From the NCBI GenBank assembly GCA_001507425.1, contig LMAJ01000004.1:124001-188000 (forward strand): 64,000 nucleotides of DNA, in the 5' to 3' direction. Each line of letters begins with the position of its first letter. Within the stretch, counting starts at the first letter, position 1. The translations under genes and the position numbers were made by a program. Under the pieces are notes generated by a model. That model did not search any database. It was given only the letters and a program-made list of their open reading frames with translations, and was not told the DNA's origin. Of this stretch, positions 18,679-29,375 are shown piece after piece. This DNA comes from Flavobacteriaceae bacterium CRH. GTDB taxonomy: Bacteria > Bacteroidota > Bacteroidia > Flavobacteriales > Flavobacteriaceae.

Positions 18679-21600
18679 ATGAAACATTATTACAGATTGC
18701 TTTTATTGTTACTGTTTCCCTTACTCGCGTCAGCACAACCGGCTCACGGAAAAAAAGTAGTAGGGTACTATGCGCAATGGTCTATTTATGCCCGGGATTT
18801 CAACGTTCCGAAAATAGATGGAAGTAAAATCACGCATTTGAATTATTCTTTTTATGGGACAACTTTTGATCCTGCCCATCCGGAGAATACTAAACTATTA
18901 TGTTTAGATACCTATGCTGATTTTGAGCATATGGAAGGCGGAATTCCGTGGGATGCTCCGGTAAAAGGAAATTTTTATGACTTGAAGAAGTTGAAAGAAA
19001 AGTATCCACACTTAAAAATCTTAATTTCTGTTGGAGGATGGACAAAAGGTCAGGATCTTTCTCCAATTGCAGCAAGTCCTGTTGCAAGAGCCGCTTTGGC
19101 TGCAGATATGGCAAACTTTATTGTAACCTATCCTTTTATTGATGGATTTGACATCGACTGGGAATATCCTCTTTCCGGAGGAACAGATGGTACAGAAGTT
19201 ATCAATGGAGCTCCAATTCCTCCACAAAAATACAGCCCGGACGACAATAAAAATTTAGTGTATTTATTGAAAGCAATGCGTCAGGCAATGCCAAATAAAT
19301 TAATCTCTATTGCTGCCGGAAACAATGTTCGAAAAGTGGCTTCTCAATATTTAGGACCAACAAACAGAGCACAATACGGAATGACAGAAGATATTTCGAC
19401 GTATTGTGATTATATCACTTATTTCGGATATGATTTTGGTGGAAACTGGTATGACAAAACATGCTACAATGCTCCTTTATACGCAAGTGGAAACACAAAC
19501 GATCCGCTTTACGGCGCAACTCAATCAGAATCATTGGACGAATTAACAAATCAGTATTTGAATGTTGTTGGTTTTCCTGCGAATAAATTAATCATGGGAT
19601 TGCCTTTTTATGGAAAAAAATTCGATAATGTTGCTACTAATTCCACAAACGGATTATTTGTTGCTGCACCAAGATATGTAGTTTCAGGATGTACAAATCC
19701 ACAAAATCCAACAGGAACCTGGGATGGTCCCGCAGCTTGTGAAAAATCAGGAAGTATCGAAATTTGCGATTTAGTCGGAAATCCGGTTACCAATTCACAC
19801 GCTTACTTAGATCCAAGTACCATGCAGGTTACACCAGCTGCAGCTTCTGCAGGATGGGTACGCTATTTTGACAATACAACAAAAGTTCCTTATTTATACA
19901 ATGCTACTTTAAAACAGTTTATCTCTTATGAAGATAAGCAATCAATGGATTTAAAAGTACAATATATTAAATCAAGAAATCTTGCCGGAGGAATGGTTTG
20001 GGAATTATCTCAGGATACCAGAGGTTCAATTCCTAATGCCTTATTAACTCAGGTAGATACTTCATTCGGAAGTGTTGTTCCGGGAACAGTAAGTATTTCA
20101 GGTTCTGTAAAAAACGGATCAGCTTTGATTCCGGATGTTACTGTCGAATTACGTAATTCAAGCAACGTAGTATTGCAAACAGTAGTTTCTACAGGCGGTA
20201 ATTTTACATTCAGCAATTTGACTTCGGGACAAAATTATATACTTACAGCTTTAAAAGCGACGTATACTTTTACTCCGGTAACTTTAACCAATGTTACAGT
20301 GAATCAAACTGCCGTTGTAATTAATGGAACACAGCAAACTTACACCGTTAGCGGAACAGTTCTTAACGGAGCAACTCCAGTTTCAGGCGTTACAGTTTCT
20401 GCAGTTTCAGGAAGTACTACATTAACTGCCGTTTCTAATGCAAGCGGTGTTTACAGCATTGCAGGTTTAGGAGCAGGTCTTAACTTTACTGTTACAGCTG
20501 CAAAAACAGGATTCTCATATACGCCAACTTCAACAGTTTATAATGCAATTGATGCCAATAAAACGTTGAATTTTGCTCAGGGTGCAGCAGTTGTAAATTA
20601 CACAGTAAGCGGAACGGTTCTAAACGGAACAACTCCAGTTTCTGGCGTAACAGTTACAGCAGCCTCTACAGCAGGAAATATCACAGCGGTTACCAATTCA
20701 AGCGGAGCATATACACTTACTTTAGTTTCAGGCGGAAATTATACCGTAACGGCAGCTTTAGCAGGACAAACGTATACTCCGGCTTCAACAGTTTATACGA
20801 ATCTAACGGCAAACAAAACATTAAACTTTACGCAAGATGTTATTGTAGTTCCTTCAAGTAAAATTAGCGGAACAGTTAAAAATGGATCAACTCCGGTTTC
20901 TGGTGCAAAAGTAGAAATCGTTTTACCTTGGACAGATAGTACACACAACTGGAAAAGCGTACTTGCAACAACAGATGCACAAGGAAAATACAGTTTTGAT
21001 AATGCAGTTGTAGCAGGTTATACAACCGTTACAAGTTTAAAACTAAACTCTTGGGAGAATGGAGAAACAGCTTATTTTCCAAATAATCTGGCAAACTTTG
21101 CTGTTCCTGCAAATCCAACAACTTACAATTTCAATACAAGTTCTACCGCAAAATCAGCACTAGCTGCCGCAAACTTAATTAGCGGAACCGTTAAAAATGG
21201 AACAACTCCGGTTGCAGGAGCAAAAGTAGAAATCGTTTTACCTTGGACAGACAATACACATAACTGGAAAAGTGTTCTGGCAACAACAGATGCATCAGGA
21301 AATTATACTTTCGATAATTCAGTTGTAGCAGGTTATTCACAAATTTTAAGTTTGAAATTAAATTCATGGGAAAATGGTGAATTAACTTATTATCCAAATA
21401 ACTTAGCCAACTTTGCAGTTCCAACAACTGCAACGGTTTATGATTTTAATAGACAAGCGGTTGTTGCGACTAAACCAGTCGTTACCATTACAGCGCCAAC
21501 GGCTTCGGCGATTGCTATAAATTTAGGATCAGCAATTAATTTTGTTGCAAGTGTTGGATTAAGTGCTGCTGATGCCACTACAATCTCATCTGTTGTATTT

Positions 21601-23415
21601 AGTTTAGATGGACAAAGCCTAAGTGCTACCAATTCTTCGGGAACTTATACATCGGTTTGGACACCAGCAGCAAATCAGTTTTCACTTTCTCATACGTTAA
21701 CTGTTACGGCTACTGCATCAAACGGAACAACAGATTCAAAAACATATAGTTTTACATTAAGTTGTTCAGGTGCAAACTGCCCAAATTCATTGCCGGTAAT
21801 TACTTGGAATTCACCATCGAATACTACTGTAAACCAAAGTTCTTTCCAGGTTGTGCCAATTTCAGTTACAGCTGTTGATAGTAACGGGTCAGTTTCAGGT
21901 GTTACCATTACAATAAACGGAGGTACATTTAACATGACAGCAGGTACAAATAATACTTATACGTATAATTTTACACCATCTGCTTATCAGGATTATCCGG
22001 TTGTAATCAAAGCGACTGATAATCAATCTGGTGTAACGACATTAAATAATACCATTAAAATTGCTGCGGTGAGTACCAATAGATTTATTCCGCTTCCATC
22101 TAAAATTATTTTAGGATACGCACATTCCTGGGAAAATGCTGGTGCTCCATTTTTATATTTTTCTCAAATGGTAGGAAGTAAGTTTAATGTAGTTGATTAT
22201 TCTTTCGTAGAAACCGTTAATCGTGATGGTTATACACCAGTATTAACTACAAATGACACTAGATATCTGACCAATGGAGTTTTCAATAAGCAATTGTTGA
22301 AAAATGATATAAAATCCTTAAGAGATAGCGGTGTTCCGGTTATTGTTTCTATTGGAGGTCAAAATGGTCATGTTGTTTTAGACAATGTAGCTCAAAAAAA
22401 TATTTTTGTTAATGGTCTGAAAGCAATTATTGATGAGTATCAATTTGATGGAGTTGATATTGATTTTGAAGGTGGATCGATGAATTTTAATGCAGGAGGT
22501 TTAAGAGATATTTCTTATGCGGGTATTTCTGCTTATCCAAGATTAAAAAACGTAGTAGATGCTTTCAAAGAATTAAAAGCGTACTATGGCCCAGGATTTT
22601 TATTAACTGCAGCTCCGGAAACACAATACGTACAAGGAGGATATTCTACCTACACGGATACTTTTGGTTCCTTCCTGCCAATCATTCAAAACTTGCGTAA
22701 TGATTTGGATTTGTTAGCTGTACAATTGTATAATACAGGAGGAGAAAACGGATTAGATGGTCAATATTATGGTTCAGCTAAGAAAGCAAACATGGTAACA
22801 GCCTTAACTGATATGGTGATAAAAGGGTATAACATTGCTACAACGGGAATGCATTTTGATGGTTTACCGGCCTCAAAAGTTCTTATTGCATTACCAGCTT
22901 GTCCAAGTGCAGCAGGCAGTGGTTATTTAACACCGGCAGAAGGAATTAGTGCTATGCATTATTTAAGAACCGGAACCACTTTTACAGGAAGAACATACAC
23001 TATGCAGGCAGGCGGACCATATCCTTCTTTAAGAGGTTTAATGACTTGGTCTGTAAACTGGGATGCATCTTCTTGTGGTAATTCATCTGAATTGTCTAAA
23101 GCGTATGCCACTTATTTCGCTTCGCAGTCTGCAGCAAAAACATTATCTCTGGACAAAATCGAAGTTAAAAGTAGTACTACAGTAGCTTATTTTAAAAACA
23201 GTTCATTATCAGTTACAAATGAAACTGAAGATATTGCTCAGGTTGATGTATTCAACACTATTGGGCAGGTTTTAGTAAGTCATAGAAATGTTCAGAATAA
23301 TAAAGAAGTACTGCTTCAAAATCCTAATTTCTCAACAAAGCAAATGTTTATAGTTGTAGTAACAGATAAAGCAGGAAATAAAAAATCATTCAAAGTAATC
23401 AACTTTTTAAACTAG
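18679..23415 (+). CDS. chiA: ChiA-type secreted chitinase with two GH18 domains and a T9SS sorting domain
   Basis: This 1578-residue multidomain enzyme degrades crystalline chitin outside the cell. After the signal peptide (to about 20) comes the first GH18 barrel, with SVGG at 117-120 and DGFDIDWE at 155-162 (catalytic E162). Residues ~470-950 are beta-sandwich repeats, including two near-identical 105-residue units (from I729 and I834). An Ig-like stretch leads to the second GH18 barrel, with FDGVDIDFE at 1256-1264 (catalytic E1264). The last ~90 residues form a type A T9SS sorting domain ending in SFKVINFLN. Length and layout match ChiA of F. johnsoniae as I remember it. There the two barrels act as exo- and endo-enzymes. 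Confidence 0.96.
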   Translation: MKHYYRLLLLLLFPLLASAQPAHGKKVVGYYAQWSIYARDFNVPKIDGSKITHLNYSFYGTTFDPAHPENTKLLCLDTYADFEHMEGGIPWDAPVKGNFYDLKKLKEKYPHLKILISVGGWTKGQDLSPIAASPVARAALAADMANFIVTYPFIDGFDIDWEYPLSGGTDGTEVINGAPIPPQKYSPDDNKNLVYLLKAMRQAMPNKLISIAAGNNVRKVASQYLGPTNRAQYGMTEDISTYCDYITYFGYDFGGNWYDKTCYNAPLYASGNTNDPLYGATQSESLDELTNQYLNVVGFPANKLIMGLPFYGKKFDNVATNSTNGLFVAAPRYVVSGCTNPQNPTGTWDGPAACEKSGSIEICDLVGNPVTNSHAYLDPSTMQVTPAAASAGWVRYFDNTTKVPYLYNATLKQFISYEDKQSMDLKVQYIKSRNLAGGMVWELSQDTRGSIPNALLTQVDTSFGSVVPGTVSISGSVKNGSALIPDVTVELRNSSNVVLQTVVSTGGNFTFSNLTSGQNYILTALKATYTFTPVTLTNVTVNQTAVVINGTQQTYTVSGTVLNGATPVSGVTVSAVSGSTTLTAVSNASGVYSIAGLGAGLNFTVTAAKTGFSYTPTSTVYNAIDANKTLNFAQGAAVVNYTVSGTVLNGTTPVSGVTVTAASTAGNITAVTNSSGAYTLTLVSGGNYTVTAALAGQTYTPASTVYTNLTANKTLNFTQDVIVVPSSKISGTVKNGSTPVSGAKVEIVLPWTDSTHNWKSVLATTDAQGKYSFDNAVVAGYTTVTSLKLNSWENGETAYFPNNLANFAVPANPTTYNFNTSSTAKSALAAANLISGTVKNGTTPVAGAKVEIVLPWTDNTHNWKSVLATTDASGNYTFDNSVVAGYSQILSLKLNSWENGELTYYPNNLANFAVPTTATVYDFNRQAVVATKPVVTITAPTASAIAINLGSAINFVASVGLSAADATTISSVVFSLDGQSLSATNSSGTYTSVWTPAANQFSLSHTLTVTATASNGTTDSKTYSFTLSCSGANCPNSLPVITWNSPSNTTVNQSSFQVVPISVTAVDSNGSVSGVTITINGGTFNMTAGTNNTYTYNFTPSAYQDYPVVIKATDNQSGVTTLNNTIKIAAVSTNRFIPLPSKIILGYAHSWENAGAPFLYFSQMVGSKFNVVDYSFVETVNRDGYTPVLTTNDTRYLTNGVFNKQLLKNDIKSLRDSGVPVIVSIGGQNGHVVLDNVAQKNIFVNGLKAIIDEYQFDGVDIDFEGGSMNFNAGGLRDISYAGISAYPRLKNVVDAFKELKAYYGPGFLLTAAPETQYVQGGYSTYTDTFGSFLPIIQNLRNDLDLLAVQLYNTGGENGLDGQYYGSAKKANMVTALTDMVIKGYNIATTGMHFDGLPASKVLIALPACPSAAGSGYLTPAEGISAMHYLRTGTTFTGRTYTMQAGGPYPSLRGLMTWSVNWDASSCGNSSELSKAYATYFASQSAAKTLSLDKIEVKSSTTVAYFKNSSLSVTNETEDIAQVDVFNTIGQVLVSHRNVQNNKEVLLQNPNFSTKQMFIVVVTDKAGNKKSFKVINFLN
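20863..21462 (+). repeat. tandem 315-bp intragenic repeat in chiA
   Basis: The unit starting at codon 729 (20863) is repeated from codon 834 (21178). Both encode SGTVKNG, GAKVEIVLPWTD, NWKSVLATTDA, SLKLNSWENGE and PNNLANFAVP with few differences. Nucleotide identity is high, which suggests a recent duplication or gene conversion. Confidence 0.85.
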
Positions 23416-23519
23416 AATACTATGAATGAAAAATCTAGAAATAAAAAATGGGACGGGTTAAAATTGAGTTTGGTTATTTATTTTTTAATCTAATTTTTAT
23501 TTCGAATAAATGCATTGAA

Positions 23520-23597
23520 TTCAGGTGATTTGTTATTTGGTTTTCACCTGAAGGAGAGCATTATGAACCTGGCAATTTTATTGCCAGGTTTTTTTTT
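23520..23597 (+). terminator. tandem hairpin terminator after chiA
   Basis: A first stem, TTCAGGTGA/TCACCTGAA (23520-23528, 23544-23552), is followed by AACCTGGCAAT (23566-23576) with ATTGCCAGGTT (23580-23590) and nine T residues. It is a strong intrinsic terminator on the plus strand only. Confidence 0.88.
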
Positions 23598-23793
23598 AAT
23601 GCATACCGCTCAATGAAAAATTGGCAGAACAAGTTCCAAAACCAATTACAAAAGCTATTACGGAATATAAAATAATTTTTAAAGATTTGTTTTTATTGTC
23701 AGATATAAAAATCAAACGGCAAACGCCAAATAAAAAAGTAAAAACACTTATTAAAGTGGTCATACCGCCAATTAAAACTAAAAATTCTCCCAT
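23596..23793 (-). CDS. small membrane protein B, paralogue of its upstream neighbour
   Basis: This 65-residue protein has two hydrophobic helices (about 4-27 and 39-55) joined by a charged turn, ISDNKNKSLK. The segment VIAFVIGFGTC (about 44-54) is nearly the same as in the 57-residue protein encoded just upstream, so the two arose by duplication. It is the last gene of a four-gene minus-strand operon, 32 bp after its twin. Function unknown; a subunit or anchor for the radical SAM enzyme is possible. Confidence 0.65.
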   Translation of the reverse strand: MGEFLVLIGGMTTLISVFTFLFGVCRLIFISDNKNKSLKIILYSVIAFVIGFGTCSANFSLSGMH

Positions 23794-23825
23794 ATCTTAT
23801 TTTTGTTTCATTTTTAAATCAAAAA

Positions 23826-23999
23826 TCACAAATTGCTTATAATTACAACGCAAGTTCCAAATCCAATAACAGCAATAATTATAGGAATCAGTAAAAGTCT
23901 TAAATAAAATTTTTTGTTGTCCTGGGCAAAAATTAAACCACCAAGGCCAATTATAAACATCATTACCAAAATAAAACCAAAAAACATTAAAAGCTCCAT
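23826..23999 (-). CDS. small membrane protein A
   Basis: This 57-residue protein begins MELLMFFGFILVMMF. It has two predicted helices separated by FAQDNKKFYLR, and the second helix ends IIIAVIGFGTC. The pattern of aspartate-asparagine-lysine turn, second helix and VIGFGTC is shared with the next gene downstream. Translation starts 19 bp after the radical SAM gene ends, so co-expression is very likely. No signal peptide or lipobox. Function unknown. Confidence 0.65.
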   Translation of the reverse strand: MELLMFFGFILVMMFIIGLGGLIFAQDNKKFYLRLLLIPIIIAVIGFGTCVVIISNL

Positions 24000-24018
24000 A
24001 TCTTAATAGGTTAGTAAA

Positions 24019-25407
24019 TTAAACATTCAGTTTTTCTCTTATTTGATCAATTTTATTATCTCTGTAAAACAAATTCATGGTTTCAAAAGGAATAATTTTC
24101 ATTTTGTCGCTTACAATGTGTACACATGATTTTTTAACAGCCCTCACATCAAAATCGTGAGCATCCATAAAATTCATAATCAGGATTCGAAATAAGTTAT
24201 TGTAGTTTAAGGTATCTGATTGAACTCTGGGTAAACAACACATGAGTTCATTAAATTCGCCTTCTGCACAATCAACAGAAATACCTGTACTAAATAAATT
24301 CAGCATATGGGTTTTTAGTTTTTCGTCATGCTCAAAAACTATTGTGTTCTTAGAGTTATTTAATAAATCTTCCGGATTTATCAAATGTGTCATCGGGAAA
24401 ACTTCTCCGTCAATTTTCAAGGCATAGGCCATGCACAAAGCATCAGGATTACAAGGAACCGGAATTAAATCTTCTGGAGTAAAAACAGGATATTGTTCGT
24501 AAATTTTTCTGCGTACTTCCGTTAATGTTATCCTTCCGGAAATATCATCGTAATTGTCATTTCGGCCGGCAACCTGTGTAGGCTGAAAAGTAACACCACG
24601 CACGCATTTTTGCTGTAACGCATATTCAATTATCTGACCAATTTCATCATCATTTTGCCCTTTTTGAAGCGTGATTACCAATGTGGTCGAAATATTAAAT
24701 TGATTCAAATTTTCGATAGCTTTTTTACGCACCTCAGTTAAATCTTCTCCTCGCAATTTTTCAAGTACTTCAGGTTTAAAACTGTCAAATTGCAGGTAAA
24801 TTTCAAAATCAGGCATATAACTCGCCAGCGTTTCTACAAATTTAATGTCTTTTGCAATTCTAATACCATTGGTATTGACCATTAAGTGTTTGATAGGTTT
24901 ACTTTTGGCAATATCTAAAATTTTAAAAAATTCCGGATGCACGGTTGGTTCTCCCCCGGAAATCTGAACGACATCCGGCTCGCCTTCGTTTGCTACAACA
25001 GTATCAAACATTTTTTCAATTTCTTCTAAAGTTCGGTGTCTTCCGTAATTTGGAGCTGAACTGGCATAACAAGTAGGGCAGGCGAGATTACAACGATCTG
25101 TAACTTCTACAATTGTTAAACACGAATGCTGTTCATGGTCTGTACACAATCCGCAGTCATAAGGACAGCCATAATGCACTTTTGTGTTGAATTTTAATGG
25201 CATTTCAGACTGTTTATTGTAATTACGCAATTGCTTGTAATAATTAACGTCATCAGCAATCATAGACTTTAATTCGCCATGGGTTTTACAATATTTATGC
25301 ATCCAGACCTTATCATCCTGAAATACGATTTTGGTGTCTACAAGTGCTAAACAATGGTGACATAAACTTTTAGTATAATCGTAAAAAATATAATCGCGCG
25401 TTTTCAT
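24019..25407 (-). CDS. radical SAM enzyme of the tetraether-synthase (Tes)-like family
   Basis: This 462-residue protein starts with a zinc-ribbon-like segment (C16, C19, C40, H43 in SLCHHCLAL and KYCKTHGE). Next is a second cysteine cluster, CPYDCGLC (C81, C85, C88), then the radical SAM motif CNLACPTC (C106, C110, C113), the GGEP motif near 156 and a C-terminal cysteine-rich part (MCCLPR). This order is the known layout of the Tes/GDGT-MAS and bacterial membrane-spanning-lipid synthase family, which joins unreactive lipid carbons. It lies 30 bp after an Lgt-like gene, which also points to lipid substrates. The actual substrate is unknown, and homologues include unrelated methylases. Confidence 0.82.
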   Translation of the reverse strand: MKTRDYIFYDYTKSLCHHCLALVDTKIVFQDDKVWMHKYCKTHGELKSMIADDVNYYKQLRNYNKQSEMPLKFNTKVHYGCPYDCGLCTDHEQHSCLTIVEVTDRCNLACPTCYASSAPNYGRHRTLEEIEKMFDTVVANEGEPDVVQISGGEPTVHPEFFKILDIAKSKPIKHLMVNTNGIRIAKDIKFVETLASYMPDFEIYLQFDSFKPEVLEKLRGEDLTEVRKKAIENLNQFNISTTLVITLQKGQNDDEIGQIIEYALQQKCVRGVTFQPTQVAGRNDNYDDISGRITLTEVRRKIYEQYPVFTPEDLIPVPCNPDALCMAYALKIDGEVFPMTHLINPEDLLNNSKNTIVFEHDEKLKTHMLNLFSTGISVDCAEGEFNELMCCLPRVQSDTLNYNNLFRILIMNFMDAHDFDVRAVKKSCVHIVSDKMKIIPFETMNLFYRDNKIDQIREKLNV

Positions 25408-25437
25408 TAGAAATTTTTTAAGGTGTAAAGTAAACTT

Positions 25438-26178
25438 TTATTTGTTTTTATAAGCGGTTATTCTGCAAAGAAACTTCCGGTAATATAGGAAGATGAAGAG
25501 CGAACTCCATTGTATACTGCTCAAATTCAGGAATAATGGTTTGTAAGGTTTTAGGAATTCGACTAAAAACCGAAACAGGAAATATAAAACCATAAAAAGC
25601 TTAAATCGATCGCCGTTAAGCATAGGTTTATTTTTTATATTTTGATAAAAGATAAAAAGCAAAATCATAAATACCATTTCATACAATGCTACAGGATGTC
25701 TTTGTAGCCCGTCGCCTAAATTCATTCCTGTAATAAAGGTAGTTTCATTACCAAATGTAGGTTCGGCAATTCCCATAGAAAAACAGCCAATCCTGCCAAC
25801 AAAGAGCGCTACTATGATTGGAATTACATATAGGTCTCCTGAAGCTATTTTTACGCCAATAATTTTTTTGATTATTTCAACACCCAATAATCCGCCCAGA
25901 AAACCTCCCGCAACAGTTTTATTTTGATAAAAAGTTAGAAAAGTTTGATTGCTAATCGCAGCAGGATCTTCTAATAAAGCTATTATTCTCGACCCTAATA
26001 ATGCGCCAATCATGGCACCAATCATAATAATTAAACGATTAGTATCGGATATGGGATCTTGTGTTCTTTTTTTAAGAAAATAATAAATCCTGATACCAAT
26101 AAAGAAAGCTAAAGTTTCAAATATGGAATGCCAATAAAAAGTTTTTTCAAAGATTTCAAATTGAAAAGGAAATGTCAT
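25438..26178 (-). CDS. divergent Lgt-like (prolipoprotein diacylglyceryl transferase family) membrane protein
   Basis: This 246-residue protein has about seven transmembrane segments. Lgt-family hallmarks are GGFLGGLLG (about 91-99), GRIGCFSMG near 129-137, HPVALYE near 161-167 and a C-terminal FRFLVEFLKPY. The GRxGN(F)xNGE signature of true Lgt is altered: the two asparagines are replaced by C and M, so normal lipoprotein acylation is doubtful. It is the first gene of the operon with the radical SAM enzyme and the twin small proteins. A transferase acting on phospholipid head groups or glycerol is a reasonable guess. Confidence 0.78.
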   Translation of the reverse strand: MTFPFQFEIFEKTFYWHSIFETLAFFIGIRIYYFLKKRTQDPISDTNRLIIMIGAMIGALLGSRIIALLEDPAAISNQTFLTFYQNKTVAGGFLGGLLGVEIIKKIIGVKIASGDLYVIPIIVALFVGRIGCFSMGIAEPTFGNETTFITGMNLGDGLQRHPVALYEMVFMILLFIFYQNIKNKPMLNGDRFKLFMVLYFLFRFLVEFLKPYKPLFLNLSSIQWSSLFIFLYYRKFLCRITAYKNK

Positions 26179-26400
26179 TTTTTAATAAGAATTTGTGCTA
26201 ATATAAAGAAATCGGATTGATTATTTCAATGCTTTTTTTAAATTCAGGATATCTGTCTGGGATTTTGCAATTTGAGTTTTAATTTTTAATATAAGAAGGG
26301 AAGTTTTTTATAATTTACAGTTTTCATTTATAAGCTTTAGCAAAATAATTTTCAGGTATGATCTTACTTTTATATAAAAAAAGATTAATGAATTTTTAAG

Positions 26401-26408
26401 TACTTTTG
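26401..26408 (+). promoter_or_regulatory. -7 promoter element of the thioredoxin-like gene
   Basis: TACTTTTG fits the Flavobacterium -7 consensus TAnnTTTG and lies 26 bp upstream of the chosen start. No clear TTG is seen at the -33 position. Confidence 0.5.
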
Positions 26409-26434
26409 AATCCCAATTATTGCATCAAAATTTC

Positions 26435-27208
26435 ATGAAGAAATCAATCACTCTTATACTATTATTTTTTATTTTCACTTCCTGCAATAGTCAGACTAAA
26501 TACAGCAAACCAGAAGTCGATCCCATTCTAATTCAAAATAAATACAGTGATTGGTGGAATTATCAAAGCAAAAACATCATGCTTTCGAGAGATTTTGTGG
26601 CGCTTGATCTTCTTTCAAAAGAAATTTCAAAAGAGCAATTTCTAAACGAACTGGTAAACGGAAATTACATTCCAATCCGATTAAAATCTGAAGATTCTAT
26701 TTATTACTACAAGTTGTTTAAAATTCAGCCAAAATCAGATACCAGTATAAAAGCAACCATAAATCAGGAAGCTTTTGATGCAGTAAAGAATTTTGAAATG
26801 GAAGGAAAGCCTTTTCCTGAATTCTCTTTTAAAGATTTAGACGGAAATTTAGTTTCAAACGAATCTATGAAAGGAAAAATCATCGTTATAAAATGCTGGT
26901 ACATTCATTGCGCCGCGTGCATCAAAGAATTTCCTGAAGTAAATCAATTGGTTGAAAAATACAAAGACCGAAAAGATATTGTCTTTTTAAGTTTGTCCGA
27001 AGATACGCCCGACCAATTAAAAACATTTCTGGCAAGAAAACCACTTTCATATTCAGTCATTCCAAACATGAAAATTTACATGAACGAAACCTTGCAGCTG
27101 AATGCTTTTCCAACGCATTTTATTCTCAATATAGAAGGTATGATTGCTAAAGTTTTACCTAATTATAGAAGTTTAGAAGTGGCTTTGGAGAAGGAAAGCA
27201 AACTGTAG
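26435..27208 (+). CDS. thioredoxin-like (TlpA/redoxin family) lipoprotein
   Basis: This 257-residue envelope protein has a lipobox with C17 (FFIFTSC) and a C-terminal thioredoxin fold. The redox motif is CAAC (C159, C162), with the cis-proline segment FPTHF near 226. The N-terminal ~120 residues are a poorly conserved extension. A TTG at 26420 could extend the frame by five residues. I chose the ATG at 26435 because it begins a standard lipoprotein signal (MKKSITLILL) and sits at the right distance from the -7 element. Disulfide reduction in the periplasm is likely; the partner is unknown. Confidence 0.85.
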   Translation: MKKSITLILLFFIFTSCNSQTKYSKPEVDPILIQNKYSDWWNYQSKNIMLSRDFVALDLLSKEISKEQFLNELVNGNYIPIRLKSEDSIYYYKLFKIQPKSDTSIKATINQEAFDAVKNFEMEGKPFPEFSFKDLDGNLVSNESMKGKIIVIKCWYIHCAACIKEFPEVNQLVEKYKDRKDIVFLSLSEDTPDQLKTFLARKPLSYSVIPNMKIYMNETLQLNAFPTHFILNIEGMIAKVLPNYRSLEVALEKESKL

Positions 27209-27219
27209 ATTTTTGAAAC

Positions 27220-27342
27220 CATATAAGTTCATATAAGAGATTATAAGTTTGATTTAAATGAACTTACATCACTTATGTGGTGGAAATCAATTGCTGAGAA
27301 TTGTAAGTTTAACTTTGATAAACTTATATCACTTATATGGTG
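27220..27342. repeat. imperfect tandem and inverted repeats
   Basis: AACTTACATCACTTATGTGG (27261-27280) and AACTTATATCACTTATATGG (27321-27340) are direct copies 60 bp apart. An inverted relative, ACCATATAAGTTCATATAAG, lies at 27219-27238. The region probably folds as a terminator-like structure after the thioredoxin-like gene. Confidence 0.6.
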
Positions 27343-27343
27343 A

Positions 27344-29017
<1,674 letters not shown>

Positions 29018-29038
29018 GCATCGCTTTATATAAAAAAG

Positions 29039-29069
29039 AAATCCCGTTAACCAAAAGCTAACGGGATTT
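29039..29069. terminator. bidirectional intrinsic terminator
   Basis: An 11-bp stem, AAATCCCGTTA with TAACGGGATTT, has T residues after it on the plus strand and A residues before it. It separates the ABC-F gene from the convergent small-protein gene. Confidence 0.85.
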
Positions 29070-29077
29070 TTTTATGT

Positions 29078-29251
29078 TTATTTCCTGCCGAGGAATTTGC
29101 TGATAATGAAGATAATAATAGCAATAACGAAAATTACTATAAATATCCCAACACCCATTCCGGCTTTAAAAATACCTCCAATAACTTCGCAGCTTGTAAA
29201 TGAAAATAGTATTACGAATACCATTAACAAACGTGTAATGATCTTTTGCAT
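29078..29251 (-). CDS. small lipoprotein-like membrane protein
   Basis: This 57-residue protein was found by reading the minus strand. It begins MQKIITRLLMVFVILF, carries a lipobox-like FTSC (C21), then a glycine-rich segment (VIGGIFKAGMGVGIF) and a strong transmembrane helix ending SKFLGRK. The gene ends 8 bp after a bidirectional terminator. Similar tiny proteins are widespread in flavobacteria, but I know no function. An opposite-strand frame of similar length overlaps it and lacks these features. Confidence 0.65.
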   Translation of the reverse strand: MQKIITRLLMVFVILFSFTSCEVIGGIFKAGMGVGIFIVIFVIAIIIFIISKFLGRK

Positions 29252-29375
29252 GATTTTGCTTTTTTTAATTGTTTTAAAAAGAATTTAGTATTCTGATTAT
29301 CGTAGAATAAAATTACTCCAAACATCAAAAAAACGTCTTATATAATTTTAGAGAAAAGTTCTAATATTTAGTGAT

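Noticed and set aside
18679-23415. Two chitinase genes fused by an assembly error
   Set aside because: The same order of two GH18 domains, repeats and sorting domain is known from flavobacterial ChiA.
25438-26178. Housekeeping lgt
   Set aside because: Signature asparagines are missing and the gene is tied to a radical SAM operon; the true lgt should be elsewhere.
29097-29288. 63-residue plus-strand frame
   Set aside because: It overlaps a better minus-strand gene (29078-29251) with a lipobox and membrane helix; the plus frame has no such features.
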